64,000 bases of DNA from DATAGF01 sp963813355 (GTDB lineage: Bacteria; Actinomycetota; Thermoleophilia; Miltoncostaeales; Miltoncostaeaceae): positions 1 through 64,000 of the forward strand of contig CAWEYS010000018.1 in assembly GCA_963813355.1 (NCBI GenBank), read 5' to 3'. Made by a program: the position numbers and the translations under genes. Positions within the stretch are counted from its first letter, which is position 1; every line of letters begins with the position of its first letter. This document shows, one piece after another, positions 9,858 to 21,355 of the stretch. The notes beneath the pieces are model-generated. The model did no database searches, was not told where the DNA came from, and saw only the letters and a program-made list of their open reading frames with translations.

Positions 9858-12800
9858 TCAGCCGGCCCAGCTCACGATGGAGCTCCCGAACGGCCCGCCG
9901 ACCAGCTCGGCGACGAGGCCGGAGAGGCCGGCGGCGGTGACGCGCTCGGCGAGCTCGGCCGCCGTGCCGGCCGACCCGACGACGCCGGCGAGCAGCCATC
10001 GGTCGTCGGAGGCGACCGTGACGGTGATCGGGTCCGGGCGCCGGCGGCGCCGGTTGACGGCGAGCGGGAAGACGGCGTACGCGCGCTCACCGGCCACCAC
10101 CACCAGCGGCTCGCCGTCGCGGGCGGCGCCCTGCAGGCCGAGCACCAGCCCGTCGAGCGCCGCGTCCGCCGCGCCGTCGGTGTCCAGCGCCAGAATCACG
10201 GCCGCGAGCCCACCGGGGAGCCGCGTCGCCACCGTCCCGCTGCCGGCGACGGCATCGCCGGCCCGGATCAGCGCGGCGCCGACCGCCCGGCGCGCCCGGA
10301 CCGTCCGCGAGGCCGTGGCCCGGATCGTCGCGCCGGGGGCAAGGTAGACGTCCGGCGTCACCTGCGCGAGGGTGCTGGCGGCGTGCCAGCCGGCCAGGCC
10401 GGCGGCCGGGTCGTCGCCGCCGCCGAGGCCCACCACGGCGACCCGGTGCGCGCCCAGCGGGAGCCCCACCGAGAGCTCGGGCCCGGCCTCGTCGAGGAGC
10501 ACCTCTCCGGCCCGGTCGAGCACCGCGATCCGGGTCGTCTGGTCGCCCTTGGCCGTCAGCTTCGGCCGGCGGCGGCTCACGACGTCGGCCGCCGAGTTCG
10601 GGAGCCGCCACACCTGGACGTCGCCGGGCCGGAGCGGCACGCCCTCGCCCAGCTGCTTCGTCAGCTCGGCGAGCGCCTCGGCGGTGACCTGCGGGGTCAG
10701 CAGCCCGCGGCGCCGTTCCGCCAGGCCGCCCGCGACCCGGGTGAGCGGGGTGGCGCCGGCGGCGAGGACGGTGCCCTGCGCGGCGGCGGCCGCGGCCGCG
10801 GCCGCGCCGGCCGCGGCGGGCGCCGGGCCGATCACCAGCCGGGCGGCGATCGGGGTGCGGGCCACCGCGGAGCGGACCTCGGCCAGGGTCGGCGGCGGGC
10901 GGCGCGTCGCGCGGCGGCCGCGGACCCGGTCGGCCGCGACCGTGGTCGCCGCCCGGGGCGCCGAGGTGCCGGGCGGCAGCAGCCGCAGGTGGGCGTCGAG
11001 CACCGGCGGGGCGACCCGGGTGTCCGGGTCGGGGTCGGGCGGAGACGGCGGCCGGTCGGCGACGGCGACGGGCGGCTTGACCGGGTCGACGATGCCCTCC
11101 GTGAGCGGGGCGAGCCGCGGCGGTCCCATCCGGTCGGCGGCGAAGACCCGCCGCTCGACGGCGCCCAGCGCGGTGGGCCGGAAGGCGCCGTCGGCGAGGT
11201 AGGTCGCGGCGCGGGCGAGGATCTCGGCCGTGGAGGTCGGCTGCTCGGCCGTGAACTGGTCCGCCTCGTCGCGGACCGGCTCCAGCGGCGCCCGGCCCTC
11301 GCGCTCGGCGTGGAACGGCAGCGGGTGCCGGGGTCCCGGGGGATCGACGTCGTCCACCGGCAGCGGCACGGCCGCGCCGACCGCGACCGCCTCGGCGATC
11401 AGAGTGGCGCCCACCGCGGCCGGACGGACCTTGGCCTCGGCGGGCGGCTCGGGGCCGTCGTGGCTCTCCCACACCGCCGCCGGCACCGAGCCGAGGACCG
11501 GGACGACGCGCAGCGCGGCCGTCATGTCGGCCCCGTTCGCCGCGAGCACGCGGACGGTGTGGTCGGAGTCGATCCGCGCGACTTTCATCGGTCCGGCGCC
11601 CAGCGGCAGCCCCGCCGCTCCGCCCACCCCGGCCCCGTTGACGGCGGTGGACGCCGCCCGGGTGGAGGTCGTCAGGACGAACTCGGGCAGCAGCCGCCAC
11701 GGCCGCTGGGCGGAGCCGTCCTCGGGCTCGCCCCCGGCGGGCAGGGCCAGCCCCCCGGACGAGACGCCCGCTTCGAGCACCCGGCGCCGATCGTCGCCCG
11801 CGACCAGGTACTTGTCGTAGAACTCGGGCCACGCCAGCCCGTCATCGGAGGGCATGGAGCCGGTCGCGCCGAAGCGGACCGTGAAGCTCGTGACGTCCAG
11901 GTCGAGCTTCGCCTTCCCCCGCAGCTCGGGGCCCTCGATCTCGAGGTCGGCCCCGATCGACATGCTGAACTTGACCCGCGCGCAGCCCAGGAACGGCACG
12001 CAGATCTCGATCTTGAAGCCGACGGTGACCGAGGCGTAGGCCTGGACGAGGTAGTGGAAGGGGTCCCAGGCGACCAGCGCGTCGAAGCCGGCCACCAGGC
12101 GGCCCCAGATCCAGCCGGCGTCGATGCTGACGTCCAGCGTCGCGCCGGCCATCACGCACGAGGCGGTGAGCGCGAAGTACGCCTCGCCCTTGATCGTGAT
12201 GATGTCGCTGACCTGCCAGACGAACCCGAGCCGGGGGACGACCGGGAACTCGGGAGGCTTCGGAACCGCGGGTGGTAGCCGCCGAGGGTCAGCACGAACT
12301 GGCCGGTGCGGAACCAGGTGACGAAGGCGAAGCCGCCGGTCAGCCGGCAGGACTCGTTGATGATCCAGGAGTTGTCGGTGAGCTGGGCCAGGACGGCCAG
12401 CACGCCCTCGTTGGTGGAGAAGCGGGCCCGCAGCGCCAGCTCGATGCGGGCCATGGGCGTGAGCGGCGGTGGGCAGGTCCATGCGGGAGAGGCCGAGCAG
12501 GTTGATCTCGAGCCCGTCGCCGATCTCCGCGGACAGCACCGCGATCGACTCGACGATCACGAAGCTGGTGAACCTGACGCCGGCGGCGAACCAGAACGTG
12601 CCCCGCTCGGCCGGGAACGTGTCCCCAAGCCGGTCCAGCGCCCCCATCGGGTCGGCGGCCAGGTCCGAGCTCGGGTCCATGGCGGCGACGAGCGGGAACT
12701 GCGGCAGCTCGGCCATGTCGCCGGGCACGATCAGCCGGCGGTTGATGCCCCCGCCGGCCCCGATGCCGGTGACGAAGAACGCCGGCGGCCCGCCCAGGGG

Positions 12801-15800
12801 CGCGGAGAGCGCGCCGAACAGGAAGAACGAGGCGTAGGTGCCGCCGGCGCCGTCGGGGAACTCGCCATAGCCCCCGATCGCGGTGATCCCGAACTGGCCG
12901 AACTCGACCCGGATCATCCCGACGTAGTCGGGCGGCAGGGGCTGGCTGCCGGGCGGCGTCGGCCGCCGCCGCTCCCGCAGCCCGCCGGCGATCGTCAGCC
13001 CGGAGGCGTCCAGGCCGAGCGCCAGCCCGGCCAGGCCGAGCCGCCACGTGCCGGGCTGCAGCGGGGTCGCGGTCGGGACCGTGACGCTGAGGTCGTCAAC
13101 CTGCACCGCGAGCCCGAGCATCTCCAGGCCGCCGTCCAGCAGCAGCTGCACCGCCGTGGTGCGGCCGCCGGCATCCTCGGCGCCGACGCCGACCTGCTCG
13201 ACGTAGATCGGACCGAAGTTGCGCTGGACCGGCAGCCACCACGGCCCGGTGCCGTCCCCGGCGCGCACGAAGACCGTCGTCTCGCCGGCCTGCCGCCAGA
13301 GGATCACGGCGGGCGAGAAGGTCGGGGCCAGCTCCTCGGCGTCGCCCGCCTGCGAGGAATCCGCCCCGGAGGAGAGGATCTTGCCGGCCACCGGGTTGTC
13401 CCCGGTCGCCGCGCCGAGCGGCACGCCGAGGCCGTCGATCTGCAGCCGCCCGCCGACGCGCTGCACCTCGCCGCCGCCGCCGCCGCGCCGGTCGAGCGCG
13501 GCATGCACGGCCAGCGAGCGGATGGTCACGCCGAGGTCGATCAGCTTCTCGGTGGCCGGGTTGGACACCCGCAGGCCCAACCCCTCGACCCGGATCTCCG
13601 GCTCCAGCCGGAACCCGGCGGCGTCGCGCGCCGCCAGGAGCACGGTGACCCCGCCGTTCGCCGGGCGGGGCTCGGTCGGGAGCCAGCGCGCGTCGGCCTC
13701 CAGCGCGATCGCGAGCTCGGCGGTGTCGACCAGGGCGAGCCCGGGGCCGGGCGGCGCGGAGATCCGCACGCCGGCGCGGTCCGTCACGCCGTCCGACTCG
13801 ACGAGCAGCGACACGGCGAAGGGCTGCGAGCGCGGGCGGGCTGAGGGCCTGGGTGATCCGCTCGGCGATGCGGAGGGCCAGCTCGAGCAGGCGGTCCAGC
13901 AGGTTGGCGGGGTCGAGCGCCGCGGGGTCGAGGTGGAACGGTCCGGACGGGGCCGGGCGCGCCAGCAGGACGCCGTCCAGCAGCTCGCCGAGGGTGCCGC
14001 CGAGCGCCGCCACGTCCCGGTCGAGCGCCGCCTCCACGGGGTCCAGCCCGGCCACCAGGTCGACCAGCAGGGGCACGAGATAGGCGCGCGTCGCCGCCGC
14101 GACGCAGGGGACGATGTCGGGGTGGTCGGGCCCGCTCGCCGGGCGGCACACGACGCCGGCGGCGGCCCCCACCGGCAGCCGCAGCACGAGCGCGTCGCGG
14201 TCGGCCGCCGTCGGCGGCGCCAGCCACAGGCCGACCTCGAACCGGTCGCCGCCGGGCGAGGCGTCCGGGCCGAGGGCCGCGGTCGCGAACGGGAAGAAGG
14301 CGAACCCGGCGACGGCGAGCAGCTCGTCGTCGACCACCTCGGCGACGCAGCTCCAGGCGTCGCAGCCCGGTCGGCGCGACGCACAGCGTGGCGTCGAGCG
14401 CGAGCCCGGCGACAGGCTCGAAGCCGGTGACGATGCCGCACAGCTCCGGGGTGCCGGCGGGCGGCACCGTAAACGACAAGCGTCAGCGGCGCGCCGGGCA
14501 CGGTCACGGTCAGCGTCTGCGCGCTCGCGGTGACCGCTCCCGGCGGGCAGGGCGGGCGCGACCAGGGCCCCGAGCGCCGCCAGCCCGTCGCCGGCGGCTG
14601 CGCGGAGGCGGCTGACGAGCTCGCCGGGCGGGTCCTGTGCCAGCGCCGTGAGGGCCGCGGCGTCGAAGCCGGCGGCGGTCCTGAGCGCGAGCGCGTCGCC
14701 GAGCGCCTCCACCGCGTCCCCGACGGCGGCGAGCGCGGGCGGGCCCCCCGAGCCGGCATCCACGAGCGCGTCGAGCACGACCGGGAGCAACGCCCTGACC
14801 CCCGCCGCCGCGGCGCCCGCCAGGCCCCCCGGCCCCCCGGCCGGGACGATGGGCAGCACCACCTCGGCCCCGCCGGCCGGGACGATCCGCAGGGTCAGCA
14901 GCGGGGCGGCGCCGAGCGCGACGTCGACACGGGCGGCCCCGGGCGCCGCGGTCAGGCTGATCGCCGCGGCCAGCGTCGCGGCGGGCGGCCCGTCGGCGGG
15001 CAGACCCAGGTCGACCGCCGCCGACAGCTCGATGCCGCCGGCCACCTGGGGAGCGGCCCAGCCGAGCTCCAGGGCCACGGAGCCGCCGGCGCCGGGGCCG
15101 GCCTGGGCGCGCAGGCCCCAGGGCAGCGGCAGGGTGCCGCTCGGGCCGGTCCCGCCGATGAGCGCGCGCAGCCCGTCGACGAGCCCCTGCACCGCGGCGC
15201 CGTCCAGCCCCGCGCCGCTCCCGAGGGCCCGGCGCAGCCAGCCGAGCGGGTCGGCCAGCAGCCCCGCCGGGTGCCGGACGAACCCCGGCGGGTCGTCCGG
15301 CCCGCGCAGACCGACGGCCACCAGCAGGGGCTCGACCGCGTCCGGCGCGGCCTCGGCGGCGAAGCCCAGCCCGAGCCGGACCAGCTCGGCGGGCACGAGC
15401 CGCACCAGCATGGCGGTGAGCGCCGCCGTGTCCGGCGCGGGGAACAGCTCGGCGCTCGTCGTGGCGCCCGAGGGGCCGGTGGCGTGGAGCGCGAGGGTGA
15501 CGGGCCGCGGGGCAGCCGGCTCGACCGCGAGCGCCAGGGCCAGCGAGCCGCCCGGCCCTCGCCGGCCCGGCCGGGCCCACCCGCAGCGTCGCCGAGGGCG
15601 GCCCGGCCGCCGGCAGCTCCGCGCTGCCCTCGAGCGCGAGCCCGCTCGCCAGCGGCAGGCCGCCCGGCCCCGTCCGCAGCAGCAGGCCGCGCGACCCGGT
15701 CAGCCGCAGCCCGATCTCCAGGCCGCCGGCGGACATCGTCAGGTCCTCGCCGGACCGCTCCGCCTCGGCGAGCGCCGGGCCCGCGAGCGTCCGCAGGGCC

Positions 15801-18800
15801 GCCAGCAGCGGCGCGGCCGTCGCGGGATCGTCGAGCCGCGACGCCACCGCGGCGGCCGGGTCGACGAGCAGCTGCTCGGCGGCGTTGACCACGAACCCGA
15901 GGCTCGCCCCGGCGCCCTCGACCAGGCCCAGCGCGCGGAACAGCTCGACAGCGGCGGCCGCCGCGGGTCCGGCGTCGGGCTCGCCGAGCGCGCTGGCAAG
16001 CCGCCCCAGCAAGACGCGGCTCTCCTCGTCGAGCCCGCCGCCGCCGGTCAGATCGATGACCCATGCCGGGCGGCTCACGCCGAGCGCCGCCGCCTCGTGG
16101 AGGGTCACGGTGCTGCGCCAGGTCATGCCGCCGGCGCCGGCCTCGCCGGCCACCCGCAGCTCGGCCCAGCGCAGCCGGGGCTCGCGCGGCACGGTCGGGT
16201 CGTGGTCGGAGCCGCGGGCCGCCGGCCAGCCAGCCGTCGGTGCGACGCAGCTGCAGCGTGCCGACCACCCTGGGCAGCGACTGCTCGGTCGCGCCGTCGC
16301 GGAGCCGGAAGCGGTGCAGGTCGGCGCGCAGCTGCGCCCTCGCCTCCACCCGGCCGGACGCGGGCTGGTCGGTGCCCAGCCGCACCCGCGCCCCGAGGCC
16401 GATGGCGTCGGCCGGCCGGTCGGACCGGAGCCGCTCGAGCGCGGAGGAGATGGCCTGGCGCACCAGCGACGCGATCGCTCGCGCCGCGGAGCCGGCGCCG
16501 AAGGTGACGGCGATCGTGGTCGCGCCCACGCTGCCGGGCAGCGCCTCGGCAGGTCCGGCGAGCCGGTAGTCGGCGAGGGGGAAGGCGGCGCCCGGCCCGG
16601 GGTCGAGCAGCGCGCCCAGCAGGTCCACCAGGGCGAGCCCATCGGCAGCGAACGGGTTCTCTCGCGCCTCGGCCGACAGCATCGGCGCCAGCGCCTGCAG
16701 GGCGCGCGCCGCGTCGCCGGTGGCCGGCTCGTCGAGGAACTCGGCGGTGGCGCCCGCCAGCGGCGCGGCAAGCGCCACCAGGTGGTCGATGCCGGAGCCG
16801 GGGGCCGAGGCGAGCGTCCTGGCGGCGAGCGCGGCGGGGCCGTGGGCCACGACCGTCACCGTGGCGCCGGCGGGCAGCGTGGCGAGCGCCGCGGTGACGG
16901 CCCGTCCCAGCCGGGCCGCCTGCTCGGCCGGGCCCCCGGCGGCCGCCCGGGTGGCGAGGCGGACGAACCACGGCCCGGCGCCGGTCAGCCCGGACAGGTC
17001 CAGCGCCTCGGGGGCGAGGCCGGGCTCGGTGAGGTCGACCAGCGGCGCCGCACCGCGGTGCGGCCACTCCGCGAGCCCCGGCACGGGCTCGGTCACGTAG
17101 AGCACCCGCGCCGGGTCGGCGCCGGCCGGAAGGTGCGCGGCCGGGTCGAAGCCGAGCGGCGCCTCGGCGTGGGTGAGCCCCTCCAGGGCGTGCTCCGCGG
17201 CGCCCGGGGCGCGCTGGGCCGCGGCCGGCACCAGGCCGTCGCTGTCGGCGAGCCGGGCGAGCAGCTCGGCGAGCCCGGCGCCGAGCCCGGGGCGGCCGTC
17301 GGCCACCGGCGCCAGCTCAGGCAGCGAGCGGGCGGCCTCGCGCAGCAGGGCGGCGAGCGCCTCGGGGTCGGGGGGATCCCCCTCGAGCAGGTCCAGCGGC
17401 CCCGTGAGCTCCGGGGGCAGCACCAGCCCCGGCACGCCGACGAGCGTGCTGCCGTCCGGCTCGAACCAGGCCAGCAGCTCGGCGGCGCCGGCGGCCGTGC
17501 CGAGCCCGACGGCGTACGGATCGGCCGCCGTGCCGCCGCCGCCGACCTGCGCCTCGAAGGGGCCGCCGCCGGGCGCGGTCCCCGAGGCGAGTGCGCCGAG
17601 CCACCCCGCGAGCTGCGCCGCCGCCACTCCCTCGACGTCCCGCAGCAGCTCCGCCACCCAGTCGCGCACCACGCCGGCCGGATCGAGCGGCAGCCGCTCG
17701 ACGGGAAGGCCGGGCAGATCGCCGACCGGCACGGCCGCCGGGAAGGTGACGACCGTCGGCAGCGACCGGTCCCAGCGGGTGAGCGTGGCGAGCCCCTCCA
17801 GCCAGGCCACGCCGCGGGTCAGCAGCGCGTCGCCGAGCAGCCGCGTGATGACCGGCCACGGGAAGTCGTCGGGCAGCGCGGGCGGCGGGGCCGCGCTGTC
17901 GTAGTCGGGGATCGGCAGCGGCACTCGCGTCGCGTCGACCACCGCGACCGCGTCGGCGACCGCGATCCGGATCGAGAGGCCGCTGCCCCGGCGCCAGTGC
18001 ACGCCCGCCGCGACGGACCCGACCTCGAGGGCGAGCACGCCGAGGTCGATCGACAGGCCGTCGCCGACCGCGAGCGTCAGCGCGATGCCGGGCAGCGCCT
18101 CGGCGCCGTCGCCCGGGGCGAGCTCCAGGCTGAGCAGCTCGAGGTCGAGCGCGGGGCGCAGCTCGACGGGCGCCGACAGCGCGAGGGGTGACGGCCGCGT
18201 CCGCAGGCCCAGGTGAAGCCGGGTCCCCCCGCCGCCCCAGACCGCGAGCGCGGCCGAGCCGATCGCGTCGGTGGCCACCGGAACGGTCCACGGATCGTCC
18301 TCCGATCCCGCTCCAGCCACGGCGGCCGCCGGGCCGACGCCGAGCAACCGCGCCAGCTCGACGGCGAGCGTTCCCCAGTCGCCGGCGCCGAGGACCTCGG
18401 CGTGGAAGCCCGCGAGGGCGCCCAGCGGGTCGGCGAAGAACGCCGGCAGGCCGACGGCGTGCGGCCAGGCCGCCCCCGGATCCAGGCTTCCGGGACGGCG
18501 CAGGCCGAGCAGCGCGAGCAGGGCGGTGGCCTCGTCCGAGGCGCCCAGCGCTGCGAGCAGCCGGTCGATCACCTCGTCCAGCGCGCCCGCGGCGACCTCC
18601 AGCACGGCGTCGGGCATGGTGAGGTCGACGACGGGGTGAGTGTCTCCGCCGACCGTGACGTCGAGGGCGGCGAGCACCAGCACCGGCCGGCCGTCGCGGT
18701 CGAGCGCCAGGCCCGCCTCCAGCGCCGAGACCTGCACGGGGATCTGGTCAACCGTCGTGGCGACCAGCGGGTCCTCGCCGGTCGCGAGCGGCACGTCGGG

Positions 18801-19953
18801 CCCGATGTGCACGATCGCGCGGCCGGCCGGCAGCGGCCTGGCGGCGAGGGCCGGGCCGACGGTGATCTCCGCGAGCTCGACGGCCGCCTCGGCCCGGCCC
18901 GGAACCCCGGCGGGGGCCGGCAGGCGCACCCGGAGGCCGGGCCGCAGCACCGGGTCGCCGGTGGCCGCGGCGGTGCCGAGCACGATGGTGAACGCGACCT
19001 CGGCGGCCCCGGCGGGCAGCGCGACGGCCAGCGGCGCGGCCGCGGTGCCGTCCCCGCTGACCGCGCCGAGCGGGTCGAGCCCCAGCAGCCCGGCCAGGTG
19101 CCCCAGCCAGGCCTCGACGGCGGACGGATCCGAGGCGAGGGCGCGCAGCCACGCCACGATCGGGCCCCGGCCGGCCGCGAGCGTCTCGGCGAGCGGCAGC
19201 GGCGGCAGCGCGGCGTCCCCTCCCATCCCGAGCAGCGACAGGAGGTGGGCGAGCGGGTTGTCGGCCGCCGCGTCCAGCACCATCGCACGCAGGACGGCAA
19301 GCGCGGTGTCGAGCACCTCGCCGGCGGGCCGGCCGCCGTCCACGAGGAGGTCGCGCGGCGCGGCCCCGTCGATGCTCAGCCCGGCCAGCCCGACGGTGAA
19401 CGAGGGCGGCGTGCCGTCGGTGGGCACCGCCATGGCGAGGGTGGCGCCGTCCAGGGCGACGCCGCCCGGAGTCGGTCCGCCCGCCAGATCGACCGAGGCG
19501 GCGAGCGAGATGGTCCCGGCGGCGGTGCCCACCACGAAGCCCGCGTCGGCCCCGCCGACCCTGACCAGCGGCACGTGCACGGTCGCCGCGAGGGCGGGCT
19601 CGGCCACCGTGGCCGTTCGCGCGCCGATGCCAAGCACCGCGCCATCCCCGTCGTCGGCCTCGGCGACGACCAGGTACAGGCCGCCGGCCGGTGTCGACGC
19701 GAGCGGCACCCACTGCTCCGTCTCCGGAACGTCGGGCAGATCGAGGTCGCCGACCGGGTTGCCGAGCTGCCGCGCGGCGAGCCGCAGCAGGGCCTCCCGC
19801 TGGTCCCGCTCCGCGAACACCCCTCCCAGGTACCGGCCCGGATCCTCGAACCAGTCCTCGTTCAGGCTCGGCGAGCCATCGCCGGCGTCAACGATGCCGA
19901 GCGCGGAGCCGAGGTCGACGCAGCTCCTCGGACAGATCCAGCTCGAGGGTCAC
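9858..19953 (-). CDS. giant beta-rich protein (about 3,360 aa) with DUF6603-like C-terminal region, interrupted by frameshifts
   Basis: The start GTG overlaps the stop of the 216-aa gene (GTGA). The frame then has to be joined across at least nine single-base indels (near 19925, 16215, 15555, 14545, 14475, 14370, 13845, 12462 and 12265). The continuity of protein-like sequence across all of them argues for one gene. The first about 2,000 residues are low-complexity Ala/Gly/Leu/Pro-rich beta-type sequence. Around residue 1,035 is VTVVAHGPAALAARTLA then IDHLVALAAPLAGA, which resembles an alpha/beta-hydrolase nucleophile elbow whose serine is replaced by glycine. From about residue 2,200 to 2,750 is a region with GGYGEFPDGAGGTYASFFLF, FVLTLGGYHPRF and KGEAYFALTASCVMAG. 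It aligns by eye with the DUF6603 protein at 30,077-33,454. A poly-alanine stretch occurs near residue 3,050. No signal peptide. The size suggests a structural or scaffold role; this is inference. Confidence 0.7.
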
Positions 19954-20598
19954 GGCCGGCCCAGCCGATCCGTCTCGTGGCGGGCCTGCGGCACCACGGT
20001 GATCGAGCCTGGCGCCGCCACCAGCGCGCCGGGGATCAACGGCGCCGCGTCGAGGTCGGTGCCGGCGTGCCGGGACAGGCCGGCCATCACGGCGACCAGG
20101 GCCTCCCAGGCCATCGCGACGAGCGCCTCGCCCCACCGTCCTGTGACGATCGCCGGGCCGCGGGGCACCTGCTCGGTCGCCATGACCATCCCGGCCGTGG
20201 CGCCGTCCGATCCGACCGCGAACGGGACGGTGACCTCGGCCGGCCCGGTCTGGTCGCACTCGACCGCGAGCACCACGAGGACCATGCCCTCGCCGACACG
20301 GACCCGGCTACGGCCGGGGTCGACCAGCAGCTCGCTGTCGCCCTCGGCGAGCAGGACGACCCCGTCGCCGTCGCCGGCCGCGAGGGCGGCCTGCAGCAGC
20401 CGGCCGACGTCCTTCGCGTCGACGGCCACCGGCTCCGACACGCCGCCCGGCTTGGGGGCCGGGGGCGGCACCGCTCCCGGGCAGCGCTTGCGCAGCTGAG
20501 CGAGCAGAGCGGCGCAGCGATCGTCCAGGTCGGTGCGAAGCGCCGCCCGGTCGGCGAGGAGACGCTCCAGCCGTGTGCGGGCGGACGCGCTCGTCATC
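19950..20598 (-). CDS. 216-aa hypothetical protein, first gene of operon 1
   Basis: The start ATG (MTSASARTRLERLL) follows a purine-rich Shine-Dalgarno GGGGGGA five bases upstream. This is preferred over the longer frame that starts 18 codons earlier without a site. An N-terminal helical segment (about 1-45, many Arg/Leu and a CAALLAQLRKRC stretch) is followed by a beta-type region with GDGDGVVLLAEGDSELLVD and VPFAVGSDGATAGMVMATEQ. The stop codon overlaps the GTG of the giant gene, so the two are coupled. No family was recognised, and no signal peptide or membrane span is present. As the promoter-proximal gene it could be a small adaptor or chaperone for the giant product; this is a guess from position only. 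The equivalent place in operon 2 is taken by an M64 peptidase. Confidence 0.75.
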
Positions 20599-20676
20599 GG
20601 TTCCCCCCGTGGCATCGAGCCACTTGCATCTCGACCGGAGAACGCCACCACACTTCTGTCACACCCGGTTTTCGGC

Positions 20677-20682
20677 TGTCAA
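20677..20682 (-). promoter_or_regulatory. candidate -35 element for operon 1
   Basis: A perfect TTGACA on the minus strand lies about 80 bases upstream of the 216-aa gene. No convincing -10 hexamer is found 16-19 bases downstream (the sequence there is around GACAGA), so this is only a candidate. A short hairpin (GTGGC/GCCAC) sits between it and the ribosome binding site. Confidence 0.3.
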
Positions 20683-20758
20683 GGTGCCGGACCAGGGCTG
20701 TCTGACCGGTCGGCGACCTGCCGGCGGGCGCCCGGCGGCCGTCGCCGGCGTGGGCTGC

Positions 20759-21031
20759 TCAGCCGCCCTTCGTCGGTGCGGGGCGACTCCGGCGCCACTC
20801 GGCGCGGGCGAGCGCGCCGCAGACGAGCGCGGCGAGGGCGAAGGCGCCCACGACGACCCATTCGAGCGAACCGTTGCCGCCATCGGGCTCGATCCCGAAC
20901 GCCTCGATCCAGTCATGCCAGGCCAGGGTCAGGACGAACAGGACGGCGGCGATCCCGGCGAGCGTGAGCTCGAGCCAGAACTTTCGGCCCAGGGGGCCGG
21001 TGGCGGCGGTCTCGGTCTCTCGGTCGGTCAC
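20759..21031 (-). CDS. small membrane protein, 90 aa
   Basis: The GTG start (VTDRETETAATG) has a good Shine-Dalgarno AAGGAGCC just upstream; a longer in-frame start lacks one. Two hydrophobic segments are evident: about residues 16-40 (FWLELTLAGIAAVLFVLTLA) and about 56-78 (WVVVGAFALAALVCGALA). A short acidic or polar loop containing EPDGGNGS separates them, and the C-terminus is basic (RAEWRRSRPAPTKGG). It is predicted to be an integral inner-membrane protein with both ends in the cytoplasm. No family recognised. It lies upstream of operon 1 on the same strand, between it and the tRNA-like remnant. About 160 bases separate its stop from the operon's first gene, so it may be an independent gene. 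Confidence 0.65.
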   Translation of the reverse strand: MTDRETETAATGPLGRKFWLELTLAGIAAVLFVLTLAWHDWIEAFGIEPDGGNGSLEWVVVGAFALAALVCGALARAEWRRSRPAPTKGG

Positions 21032-21355
21032 GAGGCTCCTTCCATGAGCGCCGCGCGGGAGGATCCGGCGGGCTCGACCGTACGACGCGTCCCGCGCCGG
21101 ATCAATGGCCATCCCGCACGGTTCGGCGGCGCGTCCTGACTCCAGACCGGACGGACGGCGGGCGCGGGCACGGGAGGCGGCATGAGCCGGTTCGACGCGG
21201 CACGGGAGCCCGCACTGGAGCGGCGGACGCGATCCTCGAGAGCTCTCATGCCAACTGCAGTCTCGCGACCGCGACAGTCCCGCCTCACACGCGGGAGGTC
21301 ACTGGTTCAATCCCAGCACTGCCCATGCTGAGAACTCTGCTGGGGCCTCCGCCGG
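21032..21355. other. gene-free stretch containing the tRNA-like remnant
   Basis: No convincing coding sequence. The stretch holds the tRNA-Val 3'-half remnant (annotated separately) just beyond the stop of the last operon-2 gene. The remainder shows no hairpin-plus-T terminator and no other feature that I can support. Confidence 0.5.
21279..21325 (+). repeat. tRNA-Val(CAC) 3'-half remnant, att-like repeat copy 2
   Basis: The sequence folds as the anticodon arm of a tRNA (CCCGC-CTCACAC-GCGGG, anticodon CAC, valine), a short variable loop, a T arm around TTCAATC with CTGG/CCAG pairing, and the 3' acceptor strand ACTGCCCA. The upstream bases do not form a D arm or 5' acceptor strand, so this is not a working tRNA gene. 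A closely related copy is at 40,310-40,357 (about 43 of 47 positions shared). Such 3' tRNA fragments are typical footprints of tRNA-targeting integrative elements. Confidence 0.65.

Noticed and set aside
7845..12278. Very long plus-strand reading frame (1,477 codons), and similar ones at 3,702-7,175 and 22,328-26,920
   Set aside because: They are antisense to coherent minus-strand genes and consist of Arg/Gly/Ala/Pro-rich sequence without domain motifs, as expected from codon-position GC bias.
20533..20967. Plus-strand frame with RGIEPLASR peptide suggesting another tRNA remnant
   Set aside because: The underlying DNA does not fold as a T arm with a seven-base loop; it is a small hairpin next to the ribosome binding site of the 216-aa gene.
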